Translations under genes and position numbers: made by a program
The notes under the pieces: model-generated
The model's input: the letters and a program-made list of their open reading frames with translations, nothing else
Told to the model about the DNA's origin: nothing
The model's database searches: none
Assembly (NCBI RefSeq): GCF_035317345.1
Contig: NZ_JAYKTU010000004.1
Reading direction: 5' to 3' (one strand)
DNA: 64,000 nucleotides
Source: Cellvibrio fontiphilus
Lineage (GTDB): Bacteria > Pseudomonadota > Gammaproteobacteria > Pseudomonadales > Cellvibrionaceae
Shown here: one piece after another, positions 34,865-44,502 of the stretch
How positions within the stretch are numbered: the first letter of the stretch is position 1
Layout of the letters: each line of letters starts with the position of its first letter

Positions 34865-35008
34865 ATGTATATGGATTCTATTGTTGCTTATGGTTTGGTG
34901 ATCGTTTTTCTGGCATGCGTAATGATTATTTATGTAGGTATTTATGCCTACAAACATATCAAAGCAGATTCTGAGAGAGCAGAAAAAAAGTTGGATTTTA
35001 AAAACTGA
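34865..35008 (+). CDS. Small single-span membrane protein, 47 residues
   Basis: An ATG-initiated frame of 47 codons with a strong Shine-Dalgarno sequence (GGCGGAGGTG, four bases before the start). The product has a short polar start (MYMDS), one hydrophobic helix (about residues 6-28) and a lysine/glutamate-rich cytoplasmic tail. It lies downstream of an FNR/Anr box and between ccmG and ccmH, which suggests a low-oxygen respiratory role, for example a small oxidase subunit like CcoM or CcoQ. That is inference; I do not recognise the family. It ends just before the terminator of the tRNA genes. Confidence 0.75.
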   Translation: MYMDSIVAYGLVIVFLACVMIIYVGIYAYKHIKADSERAEKKLDFKN

Positions 35009-35063
35009 CGCTTACTTGCGTGTAACAGCAGCTTTGTTTTGCCAGTATAGTTATCAGAGGCAT

Positions 35064-35093
35064 AAAAAAAGCCCCATATATGGGGCTTTTTTT
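35064..35093. terminator. Bidirectional terminator
   Basis: A perfect GCCCCATA/TATGGGGC stem flanked by seven A and seven T. It serves the tRNA-Val/tRNA-Asp transcript (minus) and the small membrane protein gene (plus). Confidence 0.92.
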
Positions 35094-35103
35094 ATTTTCT
35101 ATA

Positions 35104-35180
35104 TGGCGGACCGGACGGGGCTCGAACCCGCGACCTCCGGCGTGACAGGCCGGCATTCTAACCGACTGAACTACCGGTCC
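35104..35180 (-). tRNA. tRNA-Asp (GTC)
   Basis: A complete 77-nt cloverleaf with GGACCGG/CCGGTCC acceptor, anticodon GTC in CTGTCAC, discriminator G and encoded CCA. It is cotranscribed after tRNA-Val. Confidence 0.97.
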
Positions 35181-35220
35181 GCAGCGTCACTAAGAACCAA
35201 ACTTACCTTTTGAGTAAGGG

Positions 35221-35296
35221 TGGTGGGCGGTACAAGACTCGAACTTGTGACCCATGCCTTGTAAGGGCATTGCTCTACCAACTGAGCTAACCGCCC
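35221..35296 (-). tRNA. tRNA-Val (TAC)
   Basis: A complete 76-nt cloverleaf with GGGCGGT acceptor, anticodon TAC in CTTACAA, discriminator A and encoded CCA. It is the first of the two-tRNA unit. Confidence 0.97.
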
Positions 35297-35337
35297 AAGA
35301 TATTCGCTTTTCAGCGATCACCTTGTTGGTGGCGCGT

Positions 35338-35365
35338 ATTCTAATGATGTAAAAGTTTCGGTCAA
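35338..35365 (-). promoter_or_regulatory. Promoter of the tRNA-Val/tRNA-Asp unit
   Basis: TTGACC, 16-bp spacer, TAGAAT on the minus strand, about 40 nt before tRNA-Val. The same TTGACC -35 is used by both tRNA-Asn promoters. Confidence 0.7.
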
Positions 35366-35524
35366 CCATTTTCTTAAAATTTTTTAAAAAAAACTTACGA
35401 AAACCAAAAAATGGATACAAAACAAACGGTTGCGTTCAAAAATCACCCTGATATCAAGCGTACCTCTAGCCCCTGCGAGTTGTTATACTCCTGCCCAAAT
35501 TTCCTTAGTGATGGGCAACGCCTT

Positions 35525-36034
35525 ATGCGACTACATTTATCCAAGCTCGCTGTGAGTTTAGTTGTTATCTTCTTTTCTGCTTACGCATCGTCAGCTATTG
35601 ATGTTTATGAATTCAAAAGCGAAATTGATAGAAAGCGCTATCAAAGTTTTGTTGATGAAATGCGATGTCCAAAATGCCAAAACCAAAACCTATCAGGTTC
35701 TGACTCGCCCATAGCCACTGATTTGCGCCGTGAAGTTTATTTAATGATCGAAGCAGGTAAGTCTGATAAGGAGATCGTGGATTTTATGGTGGAGCGTTAT
35801 GGTGAATTTATTCTCTATCGACCGCGCCTCACCTCTTCCACAATCTTCCTGTGGGGTGCACCTGTATTACTCCTGATTGCCGGCATAATTTTATTATTAC
35901 TTATAGTCCGTAAGCGCCGGACGGCGGAATCAGCAAGTGCAGAGATTAGTCTGTCAGCTGATGAGCAAGCTCGGCTAGCTGGTTTGCTAAAGACATCAGC
36001 CGCTACCAAATCAAACAAGCAGGAGAATATTTAA
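35525..36034 (+). CDS. ccmH: Cytochrome c maturation protein CcmH
   Basis: A 169-residue protein with a signal peptide (LAVSLVVIFFSAYASSA), the redox motif MRCPKCQNQNLSGSDSPIA (LRCxxC type, about residue 44) and a C-terminal membrane helix (LWGAPVLLLIAGIILLLLIV). It reduces or presents apocytochrome c cysteines to CcmF. The short form followed by a separate ccmI gene is the usual Pseudomonas-type arrangement. The start MRLHLSK was chosen before the signal peptide. It is separated from ccmG by the tRNA region. Confidence 0.93.
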   Translation: MRLHLSKLAVSLVVIFFSAYASSAIDVYEFKSEIDRKRYQSFVDEMRCPKCQNQNLSGSDSPIATDLRREVYLMIEAGKSDKEIVDFMVERYGEFILYRPRLTSSTIFLWGAPVLLLIAGIILLLLIVRKRRTAESASAEISLSADEQARLAGLLKTSAATKSNKQENI

Positions 36035-37311
36035 TGGTCGCATTGTGGGGTGGTGCTGTAGTGCTTTCTATTCTGGCGGTGCTGTTTGTTTTATGGCCGC
36101 TGTGGCGCTATCGCGCCAATCAATCCATTGGCGGGATAATTAACATCGAAGAGCGATTGGCCGAAAATGTGCGTTTATTTCATGAGCACCTGGCTGAGCT
36201 GGAATTACAGCTTGCAAATGGGCGAATTGATCAGCCTCAATTTGCGCAACTTAAGCTTGAGCAGGAGCGGGCATTGCTGGAGGATGAAGCCAATATTCGC
36301 CAGATGCAACAAACCCAACAACTGAAAGTTGGAGTTCCGACTTTCGCAACTGTTGCTCTGCTCGTGGTGCTGGGTGCTTATGGTTTGTACCATGAGTTCG
36401 GCAGTAGTGCTGACGTAGAAATACGTATGGCGCATGCCGAGAAGTTGAATCTGGATATGCTTGATTTTCAGGCTGGGCGCAATGCAGATCCCGTTCGCAC
36501 TCGAGAGCTCGTTAAGTTGATCGAAGCTCGTCTCGCCGATAACCCGGAACAGGTTCAATATTGGTTTTTTTTGGCGCGCATGTATATGGAGCTAAGTGAT
36601 TTTTCCAATGCGACTAATGCCTATTTACAAGTTTTGGAGCGTGATAAGGAATCGCCGATGGTGATGGCAGAAGCCGCTCAAGCGATGTTTTTACGCGATG
36701 GTAGTAAGGTCAATCCCGCAGTGACTGACTTGGTCGAGAAGACATTAAAGCTGGAGCCGGACAATACTATGGCCTTGGGTCTGGCCGGCATTGATGCTTT
36801 CGGAAAGCAAGATTACCTGACTGCAATAAAACATTGGGGGCGTGTTGTAAAAATGAACCCGGACTCCGCCGGAGCTCAAGCACTTACTGCTGGTATCGAG
36901 CGTGCAGCCGGGTTGTTTTTTGCAAGTGGCGGAACCCAACAACAACTTGATGCGGTGCGTAATGGACGGCAGGTTAGTGTTAATGTCGCGCTTGCCGCCA
37001 ATTTGCCAGTAGCATCTGACCAGACGGTCTTCGTTTACGCCCGTGCCTGGCAAGGTGCAAAAATGCCTTTGGCAATTGCGCGAATTAAAGTAGCTGATCT
37101 CCCCAAACAAGTTGTGCTGACTGAATCAATGGCAATGACGGATGCAATGACCCTCGCCACTGTAGACCAAATTGAATTGGTTGCCCGGGTATCTGAAGAT
37201 GGCTCAGCAACAGCCAAAGCTGGTGACTGGCAGGGCAGCATAGGGCCAATCGACCTCAAATCCACATCCGACGATTTACAGATAACTATTAGCGAACAAC
37301 TGACGCCATAG
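36034..37311 (+). CDS. ccmI: Cytochrome c biogenesis protein CcmI (CycH)
   Basis: A 425-residue protein with an N-terminal helix (GGAVVLSILAVLFVLWPL), a cytoplasmic coiled-coil-like loop (about 35-95), a second helix (FATVALLVVLGAYGLY) and a periplasmic TPR region (about 150-290: YWFFLARMYMELSDFSNATNA, MALGLAGIDAFGKQDYLTAIKHW in part). A beta-rich C-terminal domain follows (VFVYARAWQGAKMPLAIAR), as in long CcmI forms. It acts as the chaperone of apocytochrome c for CcmFH. It overlaps ccmH by one base. Confidence 0.92.
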   Translation: MVALWGGAVVLSILAVLFVLWPLWRYRANQSIGGIINIEERLAENVRLFHEHLAELELQLANGRIDQPQFAQLKLEQERALLEDEANIRQMQQTQQLKVGVPTFATVALLVVLGAYGLYHEFGSSADVEIRMAHAEKLNLDMLDFQAGRNADPVRTRELVKLIEARLADNPEQVQYWFFLARMYMELSDFSNATNAYLQVLERDKESPMVMAEAAQAMFLRDGSKVNPAVTDLVEKTLKLEPDNTMALGLAGIDAFGKQDYLTAIKHWGRVVKMNPDSAGAQALTAGIERAAGLFFASGGTQQQLDAVRNGRQVSVNVALAANLPVASDQTVFVYARAWQGAKMPLAIARIKVADLPKQVVLTESMAMTDAMTLATVDQIELVARVSEDGSATAKAGDWQGSIGPIDLKSTSDDLQITISEQLTP

Positions 37312-37399
37312 TATATTTTTCGACCTACAGTGGAGTGATTTGATTAAAAATCAAGCTCTGTTCGCCTGTCAATTTAAGCGAGACCGGTTTTGCCTTTCC

Positions 37400-37457
37400 G
37401 GGCGGGTGTAAAGCGCTACACAAATGTGTAGAATCCCGCCCTTAGTGGTTTTTTGGG
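37400..37457 (+). terminator. Probable terminator or structured RNA after ccmI
   Basis: GGGCGGG pairs with CCCGCCC and encloses a second hairpin, CTACAC-AAAT-GTGTAG; TTAGTGGTTTTTTGG follows. It lies 90 bp after ccmI in the 297-bp gap before smc. Termination is likely; the nested design could also be a leader element of smc. Confidence 0.55.
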
Positions 37458-37608
37458 CGATTATCTGCGATCCTCCTGCTGTCAAAAAGACCAACAAAAT
37501 CAAACAGCTAGACGCCAGATACGTCAGCGGACTATTTCTTGAACAGGTGGGTTGAAGATGGGCGCTTCAATCGCATAAAACCTGATGAATCGTGAGTGAT
37601 ACATACTT

Positions 37609-40600
37609 ATGCGGTTAAAGTGCATCAAGCTGGCTGGTTTTAAATCGTTTGTTGACCCCACTACGGTCAACTTTCCCAGCAATCTGTGCGCTGTTGTTGG
37701 GCCAAATGGTTGCGGTAAATCCAATATCATTGATGCTGTACGTTGGGTAATGGGCGAATCCTCCGCCAAAAACCTTCGTGGCGAAAACATGACCGACGTG
37801 ATCTTCAATGGGTCCAGTGGTCGTAAGCCTGTAGGTCAAGCTTCAATCGAACTGGTATTTGATAATTCCGATGCAACCTTGACCGGAGAATACGCCGGTT
37901 TTAGCGAAATCAGCATTAAGCGCAAGGTATCTCGCGATGGCGATAATAGCTATTATTTGAACGGCACCAAATGCCGCCGTCGCGATATCACCGATATCTT
38001 TCTTGGCACAGGTTTAGGGCCGCGCAGCTACGCGATTATCGAGCAGGGCATGATTTCGAAACTAATCGAAGCAAAGCCCGAAGAGTTGCGTGTTTACATC
38101 GAAGAAGCTGCTGGAATTTCCAAATACAAGGAGCGCCGGCGCGATACCGAAAGCCGCATGCGCCGCACCCAAGAAAATCTGGAGCGCCTGACCGATATTC
38201 GCGATGAGCTTGAACGTCAACTATCGCGCCTACAGCGTCAGGCACAGGCTGCTGAAAAATACGCCGAATATAAAAAAGAAGAGCGCCTTTTAAAAGCTCA
38301 ATTACAAGCACTCAAATACCAGCAGCTGGACCAGCAAGCAAAAGCAAAACAGGCAGCGATTCGCGATCTTGAGCTGCGCATGGAATCTTTTGTAACTGAT
38401 CAAGTCAACAAAGACACTCAAATAGAAAAGTACCGCACCCAATACACTGAGCTGGGCGACAAATTTAATGAGGTACAAGGGCGTTATTACGCCATAGGGG
38501 CTGAAATTGCGCGCCTGGAACAGAGTATCCAGCATGCTAATGAGCGCGCGCGCCAGTTGCAGGCCGATTTGGATCAAACAAGTCGTGATGCAAAAGAAGC
38601 CGAAGAAAACTTGGCGTTAGACACACAAAAAGTCGAAGCGTGGGAAGCTGAGTTACTTGAACTGGAACCAGAGTTGGAGCTGGTAAAAGCAGCTGAAGAG
38701 ACCTCAAGCGAGTCCTTGATTAGCGCTGAAGAGGCTATGCAGCGCTGGCAAAATGACTGGGATAGTTTTAACCAGCGCGCCGCTGAACCTCGCCAGCGCG
38801 CTGAAGTTCAACAATCACGTATCCAGCATTTAGAGCAAGTTCAGCAGCGATTGTTGCAGCGCATCGAAAAGTTGCGTGAGGAAAAAGCCAACCTGCAAGA
38901 TGGGTCAGATGACGACTCCATTAATGAGTTGACTGAAAAACTCGCTGAACTGGACTTGATAGCAGAGGAAAAGCGTAGTCAGCTAGATACTTATATTGAA
39001 AAGCTTGATCTTACGCGCAGCGACAATAATCACCGGGCGAACGAGCTGGATCAGCTTCGCAGCGAGCTGCAAAAAATGCGTGGCCGACATGCTTCACTCG
39101 AGGCACTACAACAAGCGGCACTCGGAGAAAAAAATAAAGCAGTCACGCAATGGTTAGTTAACAACGAACTATCAAATAAGCCTCGTCTCGCTGAAACTGT
39201 TGTCGTTGCTGACGGATGGGATAAAGCTCTGGAAACTGTACTGGGCAACGCCCTGCAGGCCGTGTGCGTAGATCAGATTGATATCGTTAGCAATTTATTA
39301 ACCAACCTCACCCAAGGCGAGTTGGTATTGTTTGACCCTCAGGCAAAAACTGTTGCGACCAATTCAGCCAAGACTGAATTGTTGAGCAACAAGGTTTCCG
39401 CTGATTGGGATGTGTCTGGTTTATTGGCTGGGATTTACATAGCTGAGGATTTAACAGCAGCGATTGCATTGCGTAAGCAACTCGCCGCGAACGAATCTGT
39501 CATCACCCGCGATGGTATTTGGTTGAGTGCGCATTGGGTTCGGGTCACGCGTGATACAGACGCCAGCTCAGGTGTTATTGCTCGTCGTCAGGAGCTTGAA
39601 GAGTTATCAGCTTCAATTAGTATCACTGAAGCGAAGGTGGAATCTTTAAGTGCTGCACTTGATTCGGGGCGTGATTTAATTAAACGCCTTGAGCAAGAGC
39701 GCGAAACACTGCGACGCGAGACTGATGAACAAAATCGTAAACATAGCGAGTTGCGCGCTGAATTAAGTGCAAAACAAGTTCGCATTGAACAAATGAATAT
39801 GCGTCGAGAGCGTGCCGAAAATGAAATTCGTGATGCTCGCGAGCAAATGGAGCAGGAAGCCGAGCATTTGTCAGAGGCGCGGATGATTCTTGGCGAAGCT
39901 ATTGAAATGATGGAGCAGGATACAGACCTGCGCGAATCGTTACTGCAACAGCGCGATGATATACGCTCAGGTTTGGATACAGCCCGCCAGCGCGCGCGTC
40001 ACGATAAAGATAAAGCGCATGAGATTGCCATGCGCTATCAATCGGTAAAAACCCAGCTGGATTCTATTCGCTTGGGGATTGGGCGTTTGCGTGAGCAAGT
40101 TGCGCGTTTACAGGAGCGTCGCGAGCAGTTAATCACAAGTATTGCTGATAATCGCGATCCTGTAGAAGAATACAAATTAGAGTTAGAAGCCTGCCTATCT
40201 AAACGCCTGTCGGTGGAGGCATCTTTAACAGAAGCACGCAGAGCACTGGAGACGGTGGAGCATGAGCTGCGCCACTCTGAGCAGGCGCGTAACCGCGCCG
40301 AACAAGAAGTGCAAGCAGTGCGTGCGCATTTGGAGCAGGAGCGTTTGGCGGCACAAATGTTTGAGGTACAGCGTGCAGGAATTGTCGAGCAGCTTGAAGA
40401 GGAAGAACTTAATCTAGAGGTTATTTTGGCTGAAATGCCTGATGGCACGGAAGTAAGAACACTGGAAGAGGATCTCGAATCTATCGCTGGCCGCATTAGC
40501 CGTTTAGGGCCAATCAACCTTGCGGCAATTGATGAATACAAAACTGAATCTGAGCGTAAAAATTATTTGGATGCGCAAAATGCAGATTTGATAGAGGCGC

Positions 40601-41118
40601 TTGATACTCTGGAAAATGCTATTAAGCGAATTGATCGAGAAACACGTACCAGGTTTAAAGAAACTTTTGATCAGGTTAATAAAAGCTTACAAGAGCTATT
40701 CCCTAAAGTTTTCGGCGGTGGTCATGCTTATCTTGAGCTGACAGGTGATGAATTACTGGATACTGGTATTGCCATTATGGCTCGCCCACCAGGTAAGCGA
40801 AACAGTACCATTCATCTGCTCTCTGGTGGCGAAAAAGCATTAACTGCAATCGCACTGGTATTTTCTATTTTCCGTTTGAATCCAGCGCCATTTTGTATGT
40901 TGGATGAAGTAGATGCGCCGCTCGATGATGCCAACGTTGGGCGCTATGCGCGAATGGTTGAAGAAATGTCAGCACAGGTGCAATTCATTTACATCACACA
41001 TAATAAAAATGCGATGGAAATGGCGCACCAGCTGTTAGGTGTAACTATGCATGAGCCGGGTGTTTCGCGCCTCGTAACCGTAGATGTTGACGAAGCTGCC
41101 GAACTTGCGGCTACTTAA
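37609..41118 (+). CDS. smc: Chromosome segregation protein SMC
   Basis: An 1169-residue SMC ATPase. Walker A GPNGCGKSN is at about residues 32-40. Two long coiled coils (about 170-500 and 680-1000) surround a hinge (VADGWDKALETVLGNALQAV and on). The C-terminal head has the signature LLSGGEKALTAIALVFSIF near 1070 and Walker B FCMLDEVDAPLDDANV near 1092. Length is normal. Its ScpA/ScpB partners are not in the window. zipA and ligA follow at short spacing, a gene order conserved in gammaproteobacteria. Confidence 0.97.
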   Translation: MRLKCIKLAGFKSFVDPTTVNFPSNLCAVVGPNGCGKSNIIDAVRWVMGESSAKNLRGENMTDVIFNGSSGRKPVGQASIELVFDNSDATLTGEYAGFSEISIKRKVSRDGDNSYYLNGTKCRRRDITDIFLGTGLGPRSYAIIEQGMISKLIEAKPEELRVYIEEAAGISKYKERRRDTESRMRRTQENLERLTDIRDELERQLSRLQRQAQAAEKYAEYKKEERLLKAQLQALKYQQLDQQAKAKQAAIRDLELRMESFVTDQVNKDTQIEKYRTQYTELGDKFNEVQGRYYAIGAEIARLEQSIQHANERARQLQADLDQTSRDAKEAEENLALDTQKVEAWEAELLELEPELELVKAAEETSSESLISAEEAMQRWQNDWDSFNQRAAEPRQRAEVQQSRIQHLEQVQQRLLQRIEKLREEKANLQDGSDDDSINELTEKLAELDLIAEEKRSQLDTYIEKLDLTRSDNNHRANELDQLRSELQKMRGRHASLEALQQAALGEKNKAVTQWLVNNELSNKPRLAETVVVADGWDKALETVLGNALQAVCVDQIDIVSNLLTNLTQGELVLFDPQAKTVATNSAKTELLSNKVSADWDVSGLLAGIYIAEDLTAAIALRKQLAANESVITRDGIWLSAHWVRVTRDTDASSGVIARRQELEELSASISITEAKVESLSAALDSGRDLIKRLEQERETLRRETDEQNRKHSELRAELSAKQVRIEQMNMRRERAENEIRDAREQMEQEAEHLSEARMILGEAIEMMEQDTDLRESLLQQRDDIRSGLDTARQRARHDKDKAHEIAMRYQSVKTQLDSIRLGIGRLREQVARLQERREQLITSIADNRDPVEEYKLELEACLSKRLSVEASLTEARRALETVEHELRHSEQARNRAEQEVQAVRAHLEQERLAAQMFEVQRAGIVEQLEEEELNLEVILAEMPDGTEVRTLEEDLESIAGRISRLGPINLAAIDEYKTESERKNYLDAQNADLIEALDTLENAIKRIDRETRTRFKETFDQVNKSLQELFPKVFGGGHAYLELTGDELLDTGIAIMARPPGKRNSTIHLLSGGEKALTAIALVFSIFRLNPAPFCMLDEVDAPLDDANVGRYARMVEEMSAQVQFIYITHNKNAMEMAHQLLGVTMHEPGVSRLVTVDVDEAAELAAT

Positions 41119-41145
41119 TACTAAACAGATATTACGGATAACCTT

Positions 41146-42360
41146 ATGAAAGATTGGGTCATCATTATCGGATTTTTGTTCATTATTCTGATCTTGGCCG
41201 ATGGGATCAGGAGAAAGCACAATGAGCGCACTGGTAAGATTAAAGTCTCACGCTCGCTCAAAAAGAGTTTGAAGCAAGCATCTTCGGATGATGACGAAGA
41301 CTCCTATGGCGAAGCGCCGAGTTATACCAGTGAGTTACCTAATGGTGGCGCTCGAGTGGTGGCCAAACGGGATCCTCATGTCCAGATTCCGAGTATTGAA
41401 AAGAAAGCACACGCTAAATCATATTTGGAAAAACAGCAGAAAAATATTCTCACCGAAGCGCCTATCGCACGCGCAAATAGGGAGCCACAGCAAGCCAGCC
41501 TGAATCTCGGTCAGGCAGTTCCCATATTGATGGAGTCAGTGGAAGATAAAAGTCGTTCTTTGCCTTTAGATGAACGTATAGAACCAAGTTTTTCTTCTGT
41601 TAATGTTGATCAGGAACAAGAAAATAGAATTCATTATGAAGACTCGGAGCAGGGTGATTACGAAGGCGAAGATTACGAAGTAGATGATCATCCCTACACT
41701 CGCGAATTGGAAGATGGTCGTAGTGAGCTGGATTACGAGGCAGAAGAACAGTACGAAGAAGATTATGAAGACGACTACGATGACCGCTTGGATGATACTG
41801 AGAGCGCAGGTGATGCAGATTACGACGATGATAATTATGATGAGGATGAAGAGTATGCTAATAATCAGCATTCCACAGCATCAAATAAGCAAGAGCTAAA
41901 TCAGCAGCCGGCAACAGAGCCTGAAGAAGTATTGATCATCAACGTTATGGCACACAAAGGTGAAATGTTTAGTGGCTCTGCATTACTGGATACCATTTTA
42001 AAGTGTGGCATGCGGTATGGAAGTATGGATATATTTCATCGTTACAGCGATGCAAAAGGCGAGGGTGCTTTACTCTTTAGTATGGCCAACATGGTTAAAC
42101 CTGGCACATTTGATTTGGATTCAATGGATAAGTTTGAAACACCAGGTGTAAGTTTATTTATGACCTTGCCAATTAATGCTGATTCTATGCAGTCATTTGA
42201 TTTAATGGCAGACACTGCGCGTGCAATTGCTGAGGCATTGAATGGTGAGCTTAAAGATGAACAGCGCAGTGTTATGACTCGGCAAACGCTGGAGCATTGT
42301 CGCGAGCGCATTCGTAATTTTGAGCGTACCCGTTTGTTCCGCCGCCCACCACGTCATTAA
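41146..42360 (+). CDS. zipA: Cell division protein ZipA
   Basis: A 404-residue protein with an N-terminal membrane anchor (VIIIGFLFIILILADGI) and a basic juxtamembrane stretch. A long linker follows that is strongly acidic at about residues 160-245 (runs of D, E and Y). The C-terminal FtsZ-binding domain begins near residue 260 (EVLIINVMAHKGEMFSGSAL, MDIFHRYSDAKGEGALLFSM). The usual Pro/Gln linker is largely replaced by acidic sequence. It tethers FtsZ to the membrane in early septation. Confidence 0.93.
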   Translation: MKDWVIIIGFLFIILILADGIRRKHNERTGKIKVSRSLKKSLKQASSDDDEDSYGEAPSYTSELPNGGARVVAKRDPHVQIPSIEKKAHAKSYLEKQQKNILTEAPIARANREPQQASLNLGQAVPILMESVEDKSRSLPLDERIEPSFSSVNVDQEQENRIHYEDSEQGDYEGEDYEVDDHPYTRELEDGRSELDYEAEEQYEEDYEDDYDDRLDDTESAGDADYDDDNYDEDEEYANNQHSTASNKQELNQQPATEPEEVLIINVMAHKGEMFSGSALLDTILKCGMRYGSMDIFHRYSDAKGEGALLFSMANMVKPGTFDLDSMDKFETPGVSLFMTLPINADSMQSFDLMADTARAIAEALNGELKDEQRSVMTRQTLEHCRERIRNFERTRLFRRPPRH

Positions 42361-42457
42361 CACATCAGCAGGGTGCATGGACGCATCCAGAATGCTATCA
42401 AGGCATGAATCGCTGTGCGTTACAGCCGCAGGATTCAAATCTTCAGGTATTTCGTTC

Positions 42458-44500
42458 ATGTCAACACTCCCGCTATTTGATAATCCTGCATTTGAAATTG
42501 CTGATCTGCGCAAGCAGTTGAATCATCACAGTTATCGCTACTATGCATTGGATGATCCGCAAATTACCGATGCCGAATATGATCGCTTGATGCAGCGTTT
42601 ACGTGAACTTGAAGAAGAAAATCCAGAATTAATTACATCAGATTCACCCACCCAGCGTGTAGGTGCGGCACCTTTACCTGCATTTACAACGGTTGTGCAC
42701 GAGCTGCCAATGTTGTCTCTTGATAATGCTTTTAGTGATGAAGATTTGTTGGCGTTTAATCAACGCATTTTGGATAGATTAAAAATTACCGATGAAGTGG
42801 AATATGCTTGTGAATTAAAACTGGATGGCATAGCAGTAAGTCTGTTGTACCGTGATGGTTTGTTGGTGCGTGGTGCAACACGAGGTGATGGAACAAATGG
42901 GGAAGATATCACCCTGAATGTGCGTACTATCAAATCGATTCCGCTGCGTTTGCATGGTGATGGTCATCCCGCAGTATTGGAAGTTCGTGGTGAAATTTAT
43001 ATGCCCAAAGCAGGTTTTGATTCGCTCAATGACAAAGCCCGTGCCGCAGGTGAAAAACTATTTGTCAATCCGCGCAATGCTGCAGCCGGTTCACTTCGGC
43101 AGCTTGATCCCAAAGTTACTGCATCGCGCCCATTGGAAATGTGTGCATATAGTGTTGGCTGGGTCGATGGTGGTGAGCTGCCTGAAACTCATAGCGGCAT
43201 ATTAACAGCATTAAAAAACTGGGGATTCTTAACCAATCGAGAAACACAAGTCGCAAAAAACATTCAAGATGCGATGGGCTTTTATCGGCGCATTGGTGAA
43301 AAGCGCGATGCACTTGCTTACGATATTGATGGAATTGTTTTCAAGGTCAATTCACGCAGGTTGCAAGAAAAACTTGGCTTTATCTCGCGTGCACCGCGCT
43401 GGGCTATAGCTTATAAATTCCCCGCCCAGGAAGAGTCAACAATATTGCTGGATGTAGAGTTTCAGGTTGGCCGTACAGGAGCGGTCACTCCCGTTGCTCG
43501 CTTGCAACCCGTGTTCGTGGGCGGCGTGACTGTATCCAATGCAACACTGCATAACCGCGATGAAATCAATCGTTTGAATTTAAAGATTGGCGATACAGTT
43601 ATTGTTCGTCGAGCCGGTGATGTGATTCCGCAAATCGTTCAAGTAATAGAGTCCAAACGCACTCCCGATGCACGTGATATTGTTTTTCCTAATGAATGCC
43701 CCGTTTGTGGATCCCCTGTAGAAACGGTTGCTGATGAAGCTGTAGCTCGCTGTTCAGGTGGTTTGGTTTGTGCTGCTCAACGCAAAGAGGCAATTAAACA
43801 TTTTGCCTCCCGCAAAGCGATGAATATTGAAGGGTTGGGCGATAAGCTGGTCGAGCAAATGGTTGACTCAGGTCTGGTGAACAATTTGGCAGATATTTAT
43901 TCTGTAACTCGGGATCAACTGGCGAACATGGATCGCATGGGGGACAAATCCGCTGACAATATTATGCTGGCCTTGGAAAAATCCAAGGCAACAAGTCTGG
44001 CAAAATTTATTTATGCATTGGGAATTCGTGAGGTGGGCGAAGCTACTGCGCGCAACTTTGCGAACTATTTTGGCAGCTTTGAAGCACTGGCTGCAGCAGA
44101 CCAAGAAGCACTACAGCAAGTGCCAGATGTGGGACCTGTTGTTGCACATTTTGTTGCGGAGTTTTTTTCACAGGAGTCTAATGTTGCTGCGGTAGCAGCA
44201 TTACGTAGCCATGGAATTTATTGGGAAAATATCAATGTTTCCAGCCCCTTGACTCTACCCTTATCAGGCTTAACTTATGTTTTAACTGGGACGCTGGAAA
44301 CATTGTCACGTGATGATGCAAAAGCCAGATTGTTAGCTTTGGGTGCAAAAGTTGCAGGCAGTGTATCTGCCAAAACTGATTATGTTGTTGCAGGTCCTGG
44401 TGCTGGCTCAAAGCTTGCTAAAGCTGAAGCTTTAGGTTTAAAAGTCATAGATGAAGCTGCATTGATAGATTTATTGAGTGAACATGGGCAAGGGCTCTGA
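42458..44500 (+). CDS. ligA: NAD-dependent DNA ligase LigA
   Basis: A 680-residue enzyme. The adenylation site is the lysine of ELKLDGIAVSLLYRDG (about residue 121). GATRGDGTNGEDIT, an OB-fold region (VGRTGAVTPVARLQPV), a four-cysteine zinc motif (CPVCGSPV ... CSGGLVCAAQ), helix-hairpin-helix repeats and a C-terminal BRCT domain (YVLTGTLETLSRDDAKARL) follow. The start at MSTLPLFDNP was chosen because the longer frame runs into zipA. It joins nicks in replication and repair. Confidence 0.96.
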   Translation: MSTLPLFDNPAFEIADLRKQLNHHSYRYYALDDPQITDAEYDRLMQRLRELEEENPELITSDSPTQRVGAAPLPAFTTVVHELPMLSLDNAFSDEDLLAFNQRILDRLKITDEVEYACELKLDGIAVSLLYRDGLLVRGATRGDGTNGEDITLNVRTIKSIPLRLHGDGHPAVLEVRGEIYMPKAGFDSLNDKARAAGEKLFVNPRNAAAGSLRQLDPKVTASRPLEMCAYSVGWVDGGELPETHSGILTALKNWGFLTNRETQVAKNIQDAMGFYRRIGEKRDALAYDIDGIVFKVNSRRLQEKLGFISRAPRWAIAYKFPAQEESTILLDVEFQVGRTGAVTPVARLQPVFVGGVTVSNATLHNRDEINRLNLKIGDTVIVRRAGDVIPQIVQVIESKRTPDARDIVFPNECPVCGSPVETVADEAVARCSGGLVCAAQRKEAIKHFASRKAMNIEGLGDKLVEQMVDSGLVNNLADIYSVTRDQLANMDRMGDKSADNIMLALEKSKATSLAKFIYALGIREVGEATARNFANYFGSFEALAAADQEALQQVPDVGPVVAHFVAEFFSQESNVAAVAALRSHGIYWENINVSSPLTLPLSGLTYVLTGTLETLSRDDAKARLLALGAKVAGSVSAKTDYVVAGPGAGSKLAKAEALGLKVIDEAALIDLLSEHGQGL

Positions 44501-44502
44501 TC

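Noticed and set aside
37340..37354. TTGATTAAAAATCAA palindrome before smc, resembling an FNR/Anr box
   Set aside because: The half-sites are separated by five bases instead of four, so it does not match the FNR/Anr consensus, and smc is not an expected oxygen-controlled gene.
41566..41871. Long isoleucine/valine-rich reading frame antisense to zipA
   Set aside because: It is the reverse-strand shadow of the acidic GAT/GAC/GAA-rich linker of ZipA, with no ribosome site or gene context.
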